From Polytrichum commune (lineage: Eukaryota; Streptophyta; Polytrichopsida; Polytrichales; Polytrichaceae), in assembly GCA_950295325.1 (NCBI GenBank), contig OX485805.1, positions 46,460,758 through 46,524,757 of the forward strand: a DNA stretch of 64,000 nucleotides. The letters run 5' to 3'. The translations under genes and the position numbers were made by a program. The notes under the pieces were generated by a model, which worked only from the letters and a program-made list of their open reading frames with translations, did not search any database and was not told where the DNA came from. Below, one piece after another: positions 23,839-34,658 of this stretch. How positions within the stretch are numbered: position 1 is the stretch's first letter; every line of letters starts with the position of its first letter.

Positions 23839-24646
23839 TTGGTTTTGAAATGGAGTTTGGTAAGCCAAGCTAGAAGATTTCTAGCCTTGACATGTGCCTA
23901 ACTTTGAGGAATTGGGTTTCAAGGTTGGTCCCTCTTTTCTTTGGTTAACACCGTTTGTCTCCAACTTTGATCGGAAACGGAGATTTTAAGCCTTGCAAAA
24001 AACTTTGTCTTGGATTGGAGTTAAAAACAGACAAATGCTACCCACTAAAAGAGGGACCAACCTTGAAACCAAGCTCCTCGAAGTTTAGGCACATGTCCAG
24101 ACCGAAATTTTTTTGCCTTGGCTCACCAAACTCTGATCAAAAACGGAGATTTTAAGCCTTGCAAAAAACGTTGTCTTGGATCGGAGTTGAAAACACACAA
24201 ATGCTACCCACTAAAAGAGGGACCAACCTTGAAACCAAGCTCCTCGAAGTTTAGGCACATGTCCAGACCGAAACTCTTTTGCCTTGGCTCACCAAACTCT
24301 GATCAAAAACGGAGATTTTAAGCCTTGCAAAAAACGTTGTCTTGGATCGGAGTTGAAAACACACAAATGCTACCCACTAAAAGAGGGACCAACCTTGAAA
24401 CCAAGCTCCTCGAAGTTTAGGCACATGTCCAGACCGAAACTCTTTTGCCTTGGCTCACCAAACTCTGATTGGAAACAAAGATTTTAAGCCTTGCAAAAAA
24501 CGTTGTCTTGAATCGGAGTTGAAAACACACAAATGCTACCCACTAAAAGAGGGACCAACCTTGAAACCAAACTCCTCAAAGTTTAGGCACATGTCCAGAC
24601 CAAAACTCTTTTACCTTGGCTCACCAAACTCTGTTTCGAAACTGGC
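23839..24646. mobile_element. Fold-back element with a 166-bp tandem array
   Basis: Four tandem units of exactly 166 bp start at about 23964, 24130, 24296 and 24462. The middle units are nearly identical (the 24130 and 24296 units differ by only a few bases), so expansion is recent. The 5' flank (23839-23938) is an inverted copy of the array end (24555-24646): TTTTGAAATGGAGTTTGGTA and CATGTGCCTAA on the left match reversed GAGTTTGGTGAGCC and TTAGGCACATGTC on the right. That gives about 95-bp inverted arms around the array. The open frames of about 66 codons are repeat by-products; 166 is not a multiple of three, so the frames shift from unit to unit. Confidence 0.8.
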
Positions 24647-25008
24647 GTTCTTGAACCTGTGTGGCCTCATCCCTTGAGTTCAACCGGTGAACGTAGCTTA
24701 TATGAGGAAGTTAGCATATATAAACTCCTCTAACTGTTCTTTTTGCGTTGAAGTTTTCAATGGGGCCCTGCACTTGGTAGACAAAAAGCATCCACAAAAC
24801 GTTGACGCATGTGCCAAAGCTCCAAAGAATGTCCTCGAGGGGAGTCGAGTCGAGTGTCGTTTGTCTTGGGGTAAGTTTATTAGAGTTTTTGTAAGAAGGC
24901 CCTTTCATTATGGCCAGAGTGAATGGCCACCGACGAACCCACTTTCGCTTTTGGATTCGAGATTCCTTTGTAGGACGGCGCATCTCATGCAGCTCTTTTA
25001 GTTTCTGG
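24647..25008. other. Short GC-richer stretch, open but unassigned
   Basis: Open frames exist on both strands (plus 24687-25001, minus 24711-25055) without a recognisable domain. I do not call a gene. Confidence 0.3.
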
Positions 25009-25065
25009 GGACCACTGAATGCCGCTGGTTTTTTTAAAAAAAAAATTACCAGCATTCAATGGTCC
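25009..25065. other. Short hairpin
   Basis: The arm GGACCACTGAATGCCGCTGGT (21 bases; core GGACCACTGAATGC) pairs with ACCAGCATTCAATGGTCC around an AT-only loop. One arm carries a three-base insertion. It sits 38 bp upstream of the family-B MITE. Confidence 0.7.
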
Positions 25066-25102
25066 GGAAATTATTGTGTACTGTAGCCTCACTGAACTAC
25101 TA

Positions 25103-25462
25103 CACTAAATAAATAGGATAGTTAGTGTCACCAATTCTAATAGTCTTGCTTAATACTAATTGTAAACCGTGGTAGAGGGTCACCAACACTAAATGTTCAC
25201 CCAACGTTATTTGTCATTCCTTGTGAATTTTTCTGGGGGGTTGTAGATTTACAGTGTTGCAATGACTGTCACTTACCAAGTGATTTTGCATCCAAAGTTC
25301 AATCATCCATGACGATTTTTCATCACAAGTTGCTGACAAGAGAAGGTAGGGTTTTGGCCAATGGATGAACTCATCCATCATCTGTGATAGTATTTGTTCA
25401 GTTATTCATAAGAAGTGCCATCGGAAAAGTGACCATAGTGACATTAAATATGATATTTAGCG
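25103..25462 (+). mobile_element. TA-flanked MITE family B, full copy (360 bp)
   Basis: It runs from CACTAAATAAATAGG to GATATTTAGCG and is flanked by TA on both sides (25101-25102, 25463-25464). The flanks match 30411-30520, where the same repeat is present without the MITE: ACTGCTACTACACACACG against ACTGAACTAC-TA-MITE-TA-CTACACACG. It has no ORF. Related copies lie at 19551, 49821 and 60976. Confidence 0.8.
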
Positions 25463-25689
25463 TACTACACACGTTTCCAATGAAGATAACATTATTCAGC
25501 TCCTTCGTAGTGTTACATGGGCCCAACGGAACTTGCACTTTTCTATTTTTGGCACAAATTGAAACACAATTCAATTGCAAGGAGAAGGAACAATCGCCTT
25601 GAAAAAACCACGAGGTCGAGGGGACTCAAGTACTAATGCTCATCCGGGGTGTAATCTTTCTAGCAACCACTAAATTGGAAGGCCACGGA

Positions 25690-26030
25690 AGATCTACAAG
25701 ACGGACAGGGTTTAGTTTCAGATCTGGAAATTCTTTTGTTATTCTTCTGTCATTCTTCTGTCATTCTTCCTTGCTCACGCCACTGGACAACTTCGGAGCG
25801 AGTGAGGAAGCTGGGAAAAGGCTGTTACATTGCTAGTTTAGGATTTGGAAGAATTGTAACTTTGATCGACGTTGTCCTAGTCGATCGCCATGGAGGTGGA
25901 CATTGTGGATCTGGGATGGAAATGTGTCTCTTTCGAAGAAGGATTTGATTTTGTCATAGAGGAGGCCACGGAAGATTTACAGGACGGACAGGGTTTAGTT
26001 TCAAATCTGGAAATTCCTGCCAGGATGGAC
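25690..26030 (+). repeat. Left arm of large inverted repeat (272-bp unit)
   Basis: The arm holds one full and one partial 272-280 bp unit: GAAGATCTACAAGACGGAC at 25690 and again, with changes, at 25969. It is the reverse complement of 28741-29575. A plus-strand frame (25890-26189) starts ATGGAGGTGGACATTGTGGA and encodes a 99-residue acidic peptide with DLGWKCVSFEEGFDFVIEEA; the same peptide start occurs in each right-arm unit. No known domain was recognised. Confidence 0.75.
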
Positions 26031-26189
26031 GATTATGAGGACAGGCGATTGTACCCGCTAGTTTCCGATCTTGAAATTATGAGGACATGCAATGGGTTTG
26101 AGGCCTCGTCCTGGATGAGAGCTTGTTTCTGGAACGCCTGCTTGGATATATTGGCTATGGACAAAGACAATGATCTTCATGTCATGTGA
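25890..26189 (+). CDS. Repeat-encoded 99-residue ORF, unknown
   Basis: The frame opens in the repeat unit and leaves it at about 26025, continuing as MDDYEDRRLYPLVSDLEI and a Trp/Met-rich segment to TGA at 26187-26189. The acidic first half is conserved in the right-arm copies, but there it runs into a different tail (LLSFFCYFSLLTPLD). It could be a captured exon or a transposon ORF fragment, or it may not be coding at all. Confidence 0.25.
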   Translation: MEVDIVDLGWKCVSFEEGFDFVIEEATEDLQDGQGLVSNLEIPARMDDYEDRRLYPLVSDLEIMRTCNGFEASSWMRACFWNACLDILAMDKDNDLHVM

Positions 26190-26442
26190 TTGGACGCGTC
26201 AAAAGACACAAATTTTAGTGGTGGAAGGCGAGTGCAATGCAATCGTTGATATCGTTGTAAAGTTTAGTGCTATTTCTTAGAATAGTGGTGTGGGATGTTA
26301 CAATAAGACAAGGTATAACCAATGTAAGGTTGAATCATAATATGACACAATTATGATAGGTGAGAACCATTACATGTCCACTTCGGACACATGAGTATTG
26401 ATACATTGGCCCTACCCATTTTCAATAAAGTGTCATTGCACG

Positions 26443-28048
26443 GGGGGGTCACACCCCCTTACATTTTGTAACCACGTGCGATAATGGGGTATTTAATGGG
26501 GGGATATTTATGCACCTCTCGGTATTTTTTCCCTCCCTATTTGTAGATATAAAGTTGCTTTGACATATTTTTAAGCACCCTATGTTTATTTGTAATTTTT
26601 TAGAGAGACCAATTTTTGGCATCATATTTTTTTTATAAATCGTACAAGTACCAAATAGTGAACGGAATACTATAGCATTGCAAAATCAACTATGTGGGCA
26701 ACAAACGTTCCACACCATCCATCTTATCATTTAATCGGTTTCAATTAGTTATACCAATGCTAAAGCATTCAAAATGCCATTCAAAACACAACCAATAACA
26801 CTTGGAGTTTAGTTAAAAGATTACCAATGAACATGAAGATAACAAAATGTACAAGCTAACATAGACAAGTTGTAAACACGGATAAAACAAAACAAGAATT
26901 ATAATCAATTGTCATAAAACATGAAATTTTGCATAATTATCTACTCCAAAACAAAAGATTGCATTCAATTGAAAAAACCAAATACAAAAATTGAAAACAT
27001 TTACTTTAATTGTGTTCACAAACACATTCAACCTTGTACCAAATATTTACAATGTGAAGGGTTAGGATATAACTATGCACCCTCCAATACATGTCAAGGT
27101 ACATATCGATATCCTCTATAATGTCATGATAAGACAAAATGTTTTGGAGAGGTTTAACACCAATGATGACAAATAACTAAAACTAATTGTTGGCATGAGG
27201 CGGGTAACCTTCGAAGTCTCCAACCACTCCATCATGTATCCTCCAAGGCAAAGCGCAATCCTCCGAGTCTACCATGGTGAGGTGCCAAATGTTGTAGCGC
27301 ATCATCGATCATCTACAAAAGGTTGTTGTAGCAAAAAGACAATGAATAGAATGTTGGCATATTAGACACTACTAGCAAGACAAGTAAAACTAATAACAAA
27401 AATTTATGAAGAATGAACAACATTCCAATCTTAATTCTCATAATTTCATGGCTTGAAAACTAGATTTTTTGAGTGAAACACCTGTGTGAATGCTGTGAAT
27501 GCTATGGAGCAATGAAAAAAGCTCCAAAAAATGTGTCTTACCTACCGCCTTTGTGCCACGCTTCACTGCTTCACCCCTTCACGCTTCACGCTTCACGCTT
27601 CACCAACGCAAGACCTCCTACCCAAACGCTTCACCGCCTTCACGCCACTATGCTTGTCCAAACCCTAAGCCAACCCAAGGGCCGTTGAGAAGTCACAATG
27701 TTCCTTCCCCCAAAAAAATCCACAATATTTTTCCTCCATACTAACATTTTTCATTCAAATTTGGACAGAATTTACACAATTCTTCATCCAAGTAGTCAAA
27801 CCCATAATTATTCTATTGATTCTACTACACACATTTGGGAGGATCCAATATCTATAATCTTCTTTTTTTTTTCTACTGATTACTAAAATGGAAGAATTAT
27901 TCACCGCCCTATTTTATATATAATCATGTATGGGACATATTTCCAAAGTTATGGTAGATCTAATGAAGTTATAAATTTTACCCTCAACGAATTAAATTGA
28001 CCCTATTTTTTATCTCACGTGGTTTCTAAAATTCCGATAGTCACCCCC
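26443..28048. mobile_element. G-run TIR element, copy 1 (1606 bp)
   Basis: The left end has a G7 run (26443-26449) and a second G6 run at 26498-26503. The right end finishes in C5 (28044-28048). The termini are inverted: TTTTGTAACCACGTGCGATA on the left and TTTTAGAAACCACGTGAGAT on the reversed right, both with CACGTG. Inside there is a CACGCTTCACGCTTCA simple repeat near 27575-27605 but no credible transposase ORF. It lies between the two arms of the large inverted repeat. Confidence 0.65.
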
Positions 28049-28740
28049 ATGTGTGTCATTGTTTGTTGGATTTTCAATGCAAGTGAAACTTCGGCAATTG
28101 GGAATTTTCGGAAAACAAGCAATTTAGTAAAATATGACAGGACATGTACAACATTGGTGTCCTGGAAAGATTTTATGCCTTCCTCATTGAATTCAGTAAC
28201 ATTGTAATATATCCTATCAATGTTATATATCAATCTATGCAACATCCATTATTTTCAGTGTTGTCCTAACATAATCTAAACTCCCATGACAGGCTTGTCC
28301 AACCTTGTTGAAATGGTTAATTTTATGGTATTGAATTTCACATAAAGTGTTGTCTATATACAATTGCTTCGCCACAAAATTGCATTGGCATCCTCGCTTA
28401 GAGGTTAGACTGGCTTACAATCTACTTGCCCTCCTCTTCTTTGTTTGTCCTATTGGGAGTGGTTGCCCTGTAAGACTTTTAGGACAGTTTGTATCAGAGT
28501 CAGAGGCTGTAGAAACAACTGGACAACTAAATGTGGAACAAGAGATGTCTTTATACTATTTTGTTTTTCCACTGTCCTAGGATCTAGGGTTGATCCTACC
28601 CCGTCCTTGGTTGATTTTCTCCTCCCAAGAAATGTATGTCCTGTCAAAGGGCCCAGGGGGTGGGATCTGCAACTTCGCCCGCACATTTTCAAGAGTTACA
28701 TCCCGCACCCTAAACCTTTCTTATGCACCAGCTTTCAAGC
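28049..28740. other. Gene-free spacer inside the large inverted repeat
   Basis: No domain was seen. At 28488-28500 the sequence TTGTATCAGAGTCAGAGG loosely resembles a plant initiator-Met primer-binding site, but nothing else supports an LTR here. Confidence 0.35.
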
Positions 28741-29575
28741 ACGTATTGGTGTCCTTGTGGACGATTATACCTGCAGGAATTTCCAGATCTGAAACTAAAC
28801 CATGTCCGTCCTGTAAATCTTCCGTGGCCTCCTCTATGACAAAATCAAATCCTTCTTTGAAAGAGACACATTTCCATCCCAGATCCACAATGTCCACCTC
28901 CTTGGCGGTCGACTAGGACAACGTCGCTCAAAGTTACAACTCTTCCAAATCCTAAACTAGCAATGCAACAACCTTTCCCCAGCTTCCTCACTCGCTCCGA
29001 AGCTGTCCAGTGGCGTGAGCAAGGAAAAATAACAGAAGAATGACAGAAGAATTTTCAGATCTGAAACTAAACCTTGTCCGTCCTGTAGATCTTCCGTGGC
29101 CTCCTCTATTACAAAATCAAACCCTTCTTCAAAAGAGACACATTTCCTTCCCAGATCCACAATGTCCACCTCCTTGGCGGTCGACTAGGACAACGTCGCT
29201 CAAAGTTACAACTCTTCCAAATCCTAAACTAGCAATGCAACAACCTTTCCCCAGCTTCCTCACTCGCTCCGAAGCTGTCCAGTGGCGTGAGCAAGGAAAA
29301 ATAACAGAAGAATGACAGAAGAATTTTCAGATCTGAAACTAAACCTTGTCCGTCCTGTAGATCTTCCGTGGCCTCCTCTATTACAAAATCAAACCCTTCT
29401 TCAAAAGAGACACATTTCCTTCCCAGATCCACAATGTCCACCTCCATGGCGGGCGACTACGACAACATCAATAAAAGTTACAACTCTTCCAAATCCTAAA
29501 CTAGCAATGCAACAACCTTTCCCCAATTTCCTCACTCGCTCCGGAGCTGTCTAGTGACGTGAACAAGGAAGAATG
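28741..29575 (-). repeat. Right arm of large inverted repeat, ~3 tandem units of 272 bp
   Basis: AGATCTGAAAC recurs at 28785, 29057 and 29329, an exact 272-bp spacing. The units are almost identical to one another (the second and third share CAAAACC-to-CCCAGATCCACAATGTCC without visible changes), so the array is young. Read on the minus strand, each unit gives the MEVDIVDLGRKCVSFEEG-type frame. The arm is the reverse complement of 25690-26030. Confidence 0.8.
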
Positions 29576-29609
29576 ACAGAGCTTGGGTTCAGTGTGGGGT
29601 AGTGGTGGA

Positions 29610-29720
29610 GACGGATATGACGGATGAATGGCCGGATGGACGGATGGACAGACGGGTGGAAAGCTGGACAAACGCGTGAACAGCTGGACAGGCAGAAGGC
29701 CGCGTTGGGCAGGATGGAGG
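29610..29720 (+). repeat. GGAC/GGATG-rich minisatellite
   Basis: Irregular short units (GGATGGACGGATGGACAGAC, then GCTGGACAAACGCG and GCTGGACAGGC) make a GC-rich island. A minus-strand frame across it is Pro/Ser/Val-rich low complexity and is not called as a gene. Confidence 0.6.
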
Positions 29721-29839
29721 ACACGGGCAGGAAGGCCAAGTTGGGCAGGTAAGACGAGTCGGGTCGGGAGGACAGGAATGGGCTGCTCGAGCATGAACGC
29801 TGCCCACAGGAGGCGTCCTACAAACACTCGTAGCACTAA

Positions 29840-30410
29840 AATACAGAGATCCGGTATATTGCCACTCAAGTCTACCATAGTCAAGCAAAGTGCCTCATAC
29901 AACTTGGTGGGTTTTTTCCACTGGCCATTGGATAGCATTAATAACGAAGTCATTCTATTGATGCCAAATTATCCACAGGAGATCGGTCCTCAAGAAACCA
30001 AATGTGATCGAAAGGTTTCAGTGATTTGCTGAGAGGCCGCTCAAAGAGGCATTGCATCATAAAAAAAGAATTTTGAGGACCAAGGTTACCTCTTTTGGCT
30101 GAGAGTTGCCAAATGATGTGAGTTGCATAGCACCAAATTTGTTGAGTCAATGGGCAACTAAAGAACCTACGTTGATTCCAACACCGACAGTTGGCCACAA
30201 TGGGGACAACTCTTATCAATCGCCGTTAATATTCGTATGTGCCAATCATTTACCACCACCACCTTGTGATTAACTTGCCAAAGGAAAGCAACTTCCTTTT
30301 GTGCCTTGTGCTTGTGCCAAATGATATTCCAACTTGGAGAAGTGGAGGGAGGAATTTCATTCTGCCATTTCTCACGGATTGATTTCTTAAGAGCCTTTTA
30401 AGTAGTATTC
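29840..30410 (-). pseudogene. LINE ORF2 relic: RT zinc-binding domain (zf-RVT)
   Basis: Read on the minus strand from 30410, the relic shows SWNIIWHKHKAQKEVAFLWQ, which is the zf-RVT lead-in (W-x2-IW, then FLW), followed by the knuckle SCPHCGQ and, after a frameshift, RFFSCPLTQQIWCYA. A second frameshift leads to LLWIIWHQ, stop, NDFVINAIQWPVEKTH and LLDYGRLEWQY, typical of the C-terminal extension of plant non-LTR elements. At least two frameshifts and two in-frame stops (TAG, TGA) show it is dead. The reverse transcriptase core upstream is absent. The zinc-ligand His expected before FFSC is lost at the frameshift. Confidence 0.8.
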
Positions 30411-30520
30411 ATTGGTCCAAAATTTATTGTGTAGCCCTCTAAACTGCTACTACACACACGCCACCAATGAAGATAACATTATTCAACTCTTTCATAGTGT
30501 TACATGGGCCCAACAAAACT
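30411..30520 (+). repeat. Unoccupied paralogue of the 25103 MITE site
   Basis: This matches 25055-25102 joined to 25463-25530: GGTCCAAAATTTATTGTGTA, ACTGCTACTACACACACG, then AATGAAGATAACATTATTCA and GTTACATGGGCCCAAC. The 360-bp MITE is missing. Confidence 0.75.
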
Positions 30521-33500
30521 TGGTACTTAGCAAAGGACAATACATTTTCTTTCACCTCATAACATTATTCAACTGCATGGTTGTGTTCTATGCATTGAAT
30601 AGTGCCGGTATGAATAGTAAAAATATTGTGAATAGTGTCGGTGTTTTCAATGATAGTACCATTATGGAAAGTATTTCTAGTGAATAATACCACGATGAAC
30701 ATTTATTCCTATGAATAGTGCCAAGAGTATAACTCCACCCAAATTTCCAAGTATCAACATGAATGTATGAATAGGAAACAAATATTCTCACTTGTTTGTG
30801 GGACCCACATAAATATAATTCACATATTCCGGGGTCATGGAACCGACCCACATGGCTGAATAATGTAATGGCAATATGGGTTTGAGTACATAACATTACT
30901 CAATAGTGACCAACTGCTATGTGGGTCCAAAAACCAAAGGGAACCCCATGAGAATTATTCGAGCACCTCAACACACTCAAGCTTAGATTGAAAATATGGT
31001 TTGGGGGAGTTGTGATGAGATACTCACATGATATTGTTCTTCTCTATGTCTGAATTCTTTTACACAACAACCCCTTGGGCACAAGGGTTGGGGGGGGGGG
31101 TCCATTAAACGCAACATGATCTATGAGATAAAATCTTAGGAAGTGTTTCAAAGTGTTTTTTTTTCCAAGTATTAAGAAATATCCTAAAAGCATTAGGATA
31201 TTAAACATCTGTTTTGAGAATAAGAAAAGAATATTTTCAAGGAATGTTCATCAAAGATACAAAATATCCCATGAATTCACCTCCCCCCCCCCAAAAAAAA
31301 ATTCTAATTCACTTGAGTTTCCAAATTACAAAGAGAAGATGCATGACATGCTAAGTAAGGACATGTGAACCTAGGGTTGAACTCAAGCATCATGTGGCAC
31401 AAGCACTATAGCAATGAGTTTTCTAATGAAAGATTTTCAACAAACATATGGTAATTTGATACATGTCAAATGTTGAGAACACAGCCTAAGTGCATGTTGT
31501 CAAAACGTAGTGTCATCCTCGACACCTCCAACAAGCCTACATGAGTGAACAATCTTTTGTCAAAATGTCAACCACACCATAGTTTTGGAAAATGGTGATT
31601 GCTTGGTATAGGTGTACCCATAATAAAGTAATCCAAATTGAGAAACGGAAACATACAAGATATTGAGAAATCATTCTTAGAATATACTAGTCTTACATAC
31701 AAAGAGATATTTCTCAGTTATATGGAGTGTCCCATGAACATGCACAATACATCATAACCTCCCCCCCCCCTACAAAAGTGTATATAATATGTTATTTTTC
31801 ATTAATAGTATTTTACAATCTTTCAAAGCACAAGATGTACCAGTACATGATAAAAGAATATGTCCGTATACATGCAGCTTCTAACATGTCTCAATGCGGA
31901 CTCCATAGGTAAAGGGCTCTAGTATAAAACAAACCCTCTTTTAGGTTGCGGAATAATTCATTCCAACTAGGCCATGCCAGTCCAATGTGAGGTCTCTTGA
32001 CACTGTTTTGAAGTCAAATAAGCATAGAAAATAACGAGCTATAGAATGCTTCAATGCATATATCACCTCCCCCATGGATGTGTTTTTCTAGACACCACAA
32101 ATATCTACCATTACAAGTAGCTTCGTGGTAGTACAACTCCGTACATAGTATTTGGAATACAATATGCTATGATTCTTACTACATTTTTTTAGTGACCGTG
32201 AAGGTCAAATAGGTTGTGTGGACATTATAGAGCATTACTAACTTTGGTTGATTAAAAGAAAAAACTAATTTTATCTCAATTAAAAATCATAATTTCAAAT
32301 AGTGAATGACATTGAATACCTTAAACAATGTAGTCGTTTTCTATAAGCGGCTTGGGGTTTGTGGCGTCTTTGTAAACTCATCCATTGCAAATGAAGGGGC
32401 TTTAGTAAAATCAAGGCCCTTGCATGTTGAGGACTGATTTGTTTTCCAAACGAGAACCAACAAATGTAGATAGATCTCACATCGTTAAGTTCGCCAACTA
32501 GCCCACCTCTTCTAGGATGTGAAAGCTACCATTCTAGTACGAGATGGTCAGCGAATCCAAAACAAGGCCGTAGCCACTATCCTTATCATTTTTGGAGCTC
32601 ATGTGAATATCTTATTCATTGTCAAGATTCTCGTGCTCATTAAATGATCATATAGGTCCCTCCCATCATGCTGATTATTGAGGTCAGAATGGTTATTATA
32701 TTTTGAGCATGCGATTCAATCTGTTTTGAAGACGTGTCTTTTTTGTGCCCGTTCTTGGAACCACATGAAACCACATACCATTCAAATATAGGCGTCCAAC
32801 TAAGATAAGCAATTGATTAAGGCACGTCTACCTTACCTACACTAATTCGGGGTCTCCAATGGCAATTTTTAAGTCAACATATCTGGAAGGAAAAAAAACA
32901 TTTACGGGCTATGAAATAGTTCCCCATATTCTCACCTTCCTTGCAACGGATGAGCTTCCAGCTAACCTCATGGGGTGAATATCACAACACCTACCAAGGG
33001 AGAGGGCTAACCAAGGGAGGGGAAGGGGGAATGAAAACCTTGTTTATTATTGAAGAGTGCATATATTATTATTTAAAACCAAATTAACCCTTAATTCATC
33101 GTCACAAATCCCAAATCAATCTTGTGAACATAAAATTTAGATGAATCAACAACCGACCTATAGGGAACATATTTGTACTATTATCCCCTCAGTGAATGCT
33201 AAGGAACCAAACCATACATGTATATGACACGAGAAACACTAACATGACTACTTACATAAAATTAACATTCTTCTTAAAATAACTCCTAAATTGTGATTCG
33301 AAACCCCGAATTAATAAAGAAAGCTTACATTAGCATGAATACGTAAGCAACAAACATATAGGGAACATGTTTTTACAATGACCCCCTCGGTAGGTGGTAG
33401 GCAAGCCAACCAAGGAGCACACCTTGTGGCACTTTCGGCCTAAGTCATGGTCTAAGTAGCCTTTATAGCAGCCTGCCTTGTGCCGCTTTTTAACAGCATC

Positions 33501-33930
33501 GGAAACAGTTCTCAGTGTTTCCCATGAGCGAAGCTAGGGCGCCACCAACCTCGTACCTTATAAGTATACACCACTTATACACCCCGTACACATGAATGAG
33601 TTATAAACTAGACTAGGGTGGCTAGGGATTCATTTTTGGTGTCTACGTAAACTCATCCATTGGAAGATGAAAACGTAGTAAATTGTATTCTAACATGTAT
33701 AGACCATTTGACTCCGGAAACAGAATCCGAGACCCCAAATTAGTCAAGTGGAGTCAAATGAAATGGATTGGCCCTCAATCTTGTAAGGGACTCTGTTTGG
33801 GTTTTTTTCTGAATAAAAAAGTACAGGAGCCCCTTCATCCATGATGGATGAGTTTCCATAGGCACTACGAATCCCAAGCTAACTAGGGTGCAGCAATGTC
33901 AAGCCATTCAACATCTCCATGGCCCACGTA
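30521..33930. other. Long intergenic stretch, no gene seen
   Basis: The stretch is AT-rich, with GAATAGTG motifs at 30596-30720, G/C homopolymers near 31090 (G12), 31282 and 31749, and an end fragment of the family-C MITE (AAATAGTGAATGACATTGAA near 32298). Fragments of the CACCTACCAAGGG dispersed sequence occur near 32990 and 33380. None of the short open frames is credible. Confidence 0.4.
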
Positions 33931-34656
33931 CAGTCTACCCTCTATAAATGTTAACCCTCGGGAGTGGATCAAAGTTAACATTTATAGAGGTGTTAACAAT
34001 TAACAATTATAAAATTACTTTTTTGAGCAATATACAAATCTTAACATTTATAAATATAAGCAATTGTGAAGAGTCCTTGTGAGAGAATACCATTCATAAA
34101 ATTGCAAACCCAATCAAAACTTTATTCAATATCAAGTTTACAAATCACAGGTGAAGTATGAATCAATGGTTCTTTGGTGAGATTCATCTGCATGCACAAC
34201 TTGCAAATATTTCTCAATCTGCACCAACAAACCCACATACTTGGATACATCACATGACCGTGATTCCATGTACCTTCTAATGGTACCAAAACTAGATTGC
34301 AAGTCACTATAAGATGGAATGGGTTCCACCTCACACTCCTCTCCCTCACAATCATCATCTGAGACATTAGAAGTCCCACCAATAGAGCCTAAAACATCCC
34401 ATACATCCTCTTCGGTGACCTCATATGGATTGTTCAAATCAGAGTCTAATTCGTATTGCACATATTTATCATCCATGTTATGGTTGTATTTCATTCGTTA
34501 ACATTTATAGAGTCAAATTTACAAAGAAGGGAGTACCATTTTGTTAACAGTTAACACGTTTAACATTTATAGTGTGCAATATGTGGGGAGTAGAAGAAAG
34601 TTAACCTTTAGAGAGGGTTAACACTTATAGGTGTAAATTTTATAGAGAGTGGACTG
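33931..34656 (-). mobile_element. pogo/Lemi1-like transposon, internally deleted (726 bp)
   Basis: The left terminus CAGTCTACCCTCTATAAAT and right terminus ATTTTATAGAGAGTGGACTG are inverted and flanked by TA on both sides (33929-33930, 34657-34658). They match the plant pogo-like (Lemi1/Emigrant) terminal pattern CAGT-n-ACCTCTATAAAT. Inside the left end is a further inverted motif (TTAACATTTATAGAGG). It encodes only the C-terminal part of a transposase on the minus strand, so it must be mobilised in trans, if at all. Confidence 0.85.
34138..34494 (-). pseudogene. C-terminal fragment of pogo/Tigger-like DDE transposase
   Basis: An uninterrupted 118-codon frame inside the pogo-like element. 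Residues 20-36 (NNPYEVTEEDVWDVLG) match the TDEEI-type acidic segment after the DDE domain. Residues 61-75 form the helix SYSDLQSSFGTIRRY, and residues 86-98 the helix KYVGLLVQIEKYL. Residues 107-114 (QRTIDSYF) are the QTTI-x-FF-like terminal motif of Tigger/CENP-B-type transposases. The CENP-B DNA-binding part and the DDE core are missing; about 160 bp separate the apparent ATG from the terminus. It is not expected to be active. Confidence 0.78.
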
Positions 34657-34658
34657 TA

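Noticed and set aside
24118-24487. Overlapping ~67-codon frames repeated in tandem
   Set aside because: They start at non-ATG codons and arise from the 166-bp array; the period is not a multiple of three, so the frames are by-products of the repeat.
28488-28505. Primer-binding-site-like TTGTATCAGAGTCAGAGG
   Set aside because: It deviates from the initiator-Met site in key positions and no LTR pair or polypurine tract was found nearby.
29501-29953. 150-codon minus-strand Pro/Ser/Val-rich frame
   Set aside because: It joins LINE relic sequence in the wrong frame to a GGAC/GGATG minisatellite and the end of the 272-bp array.
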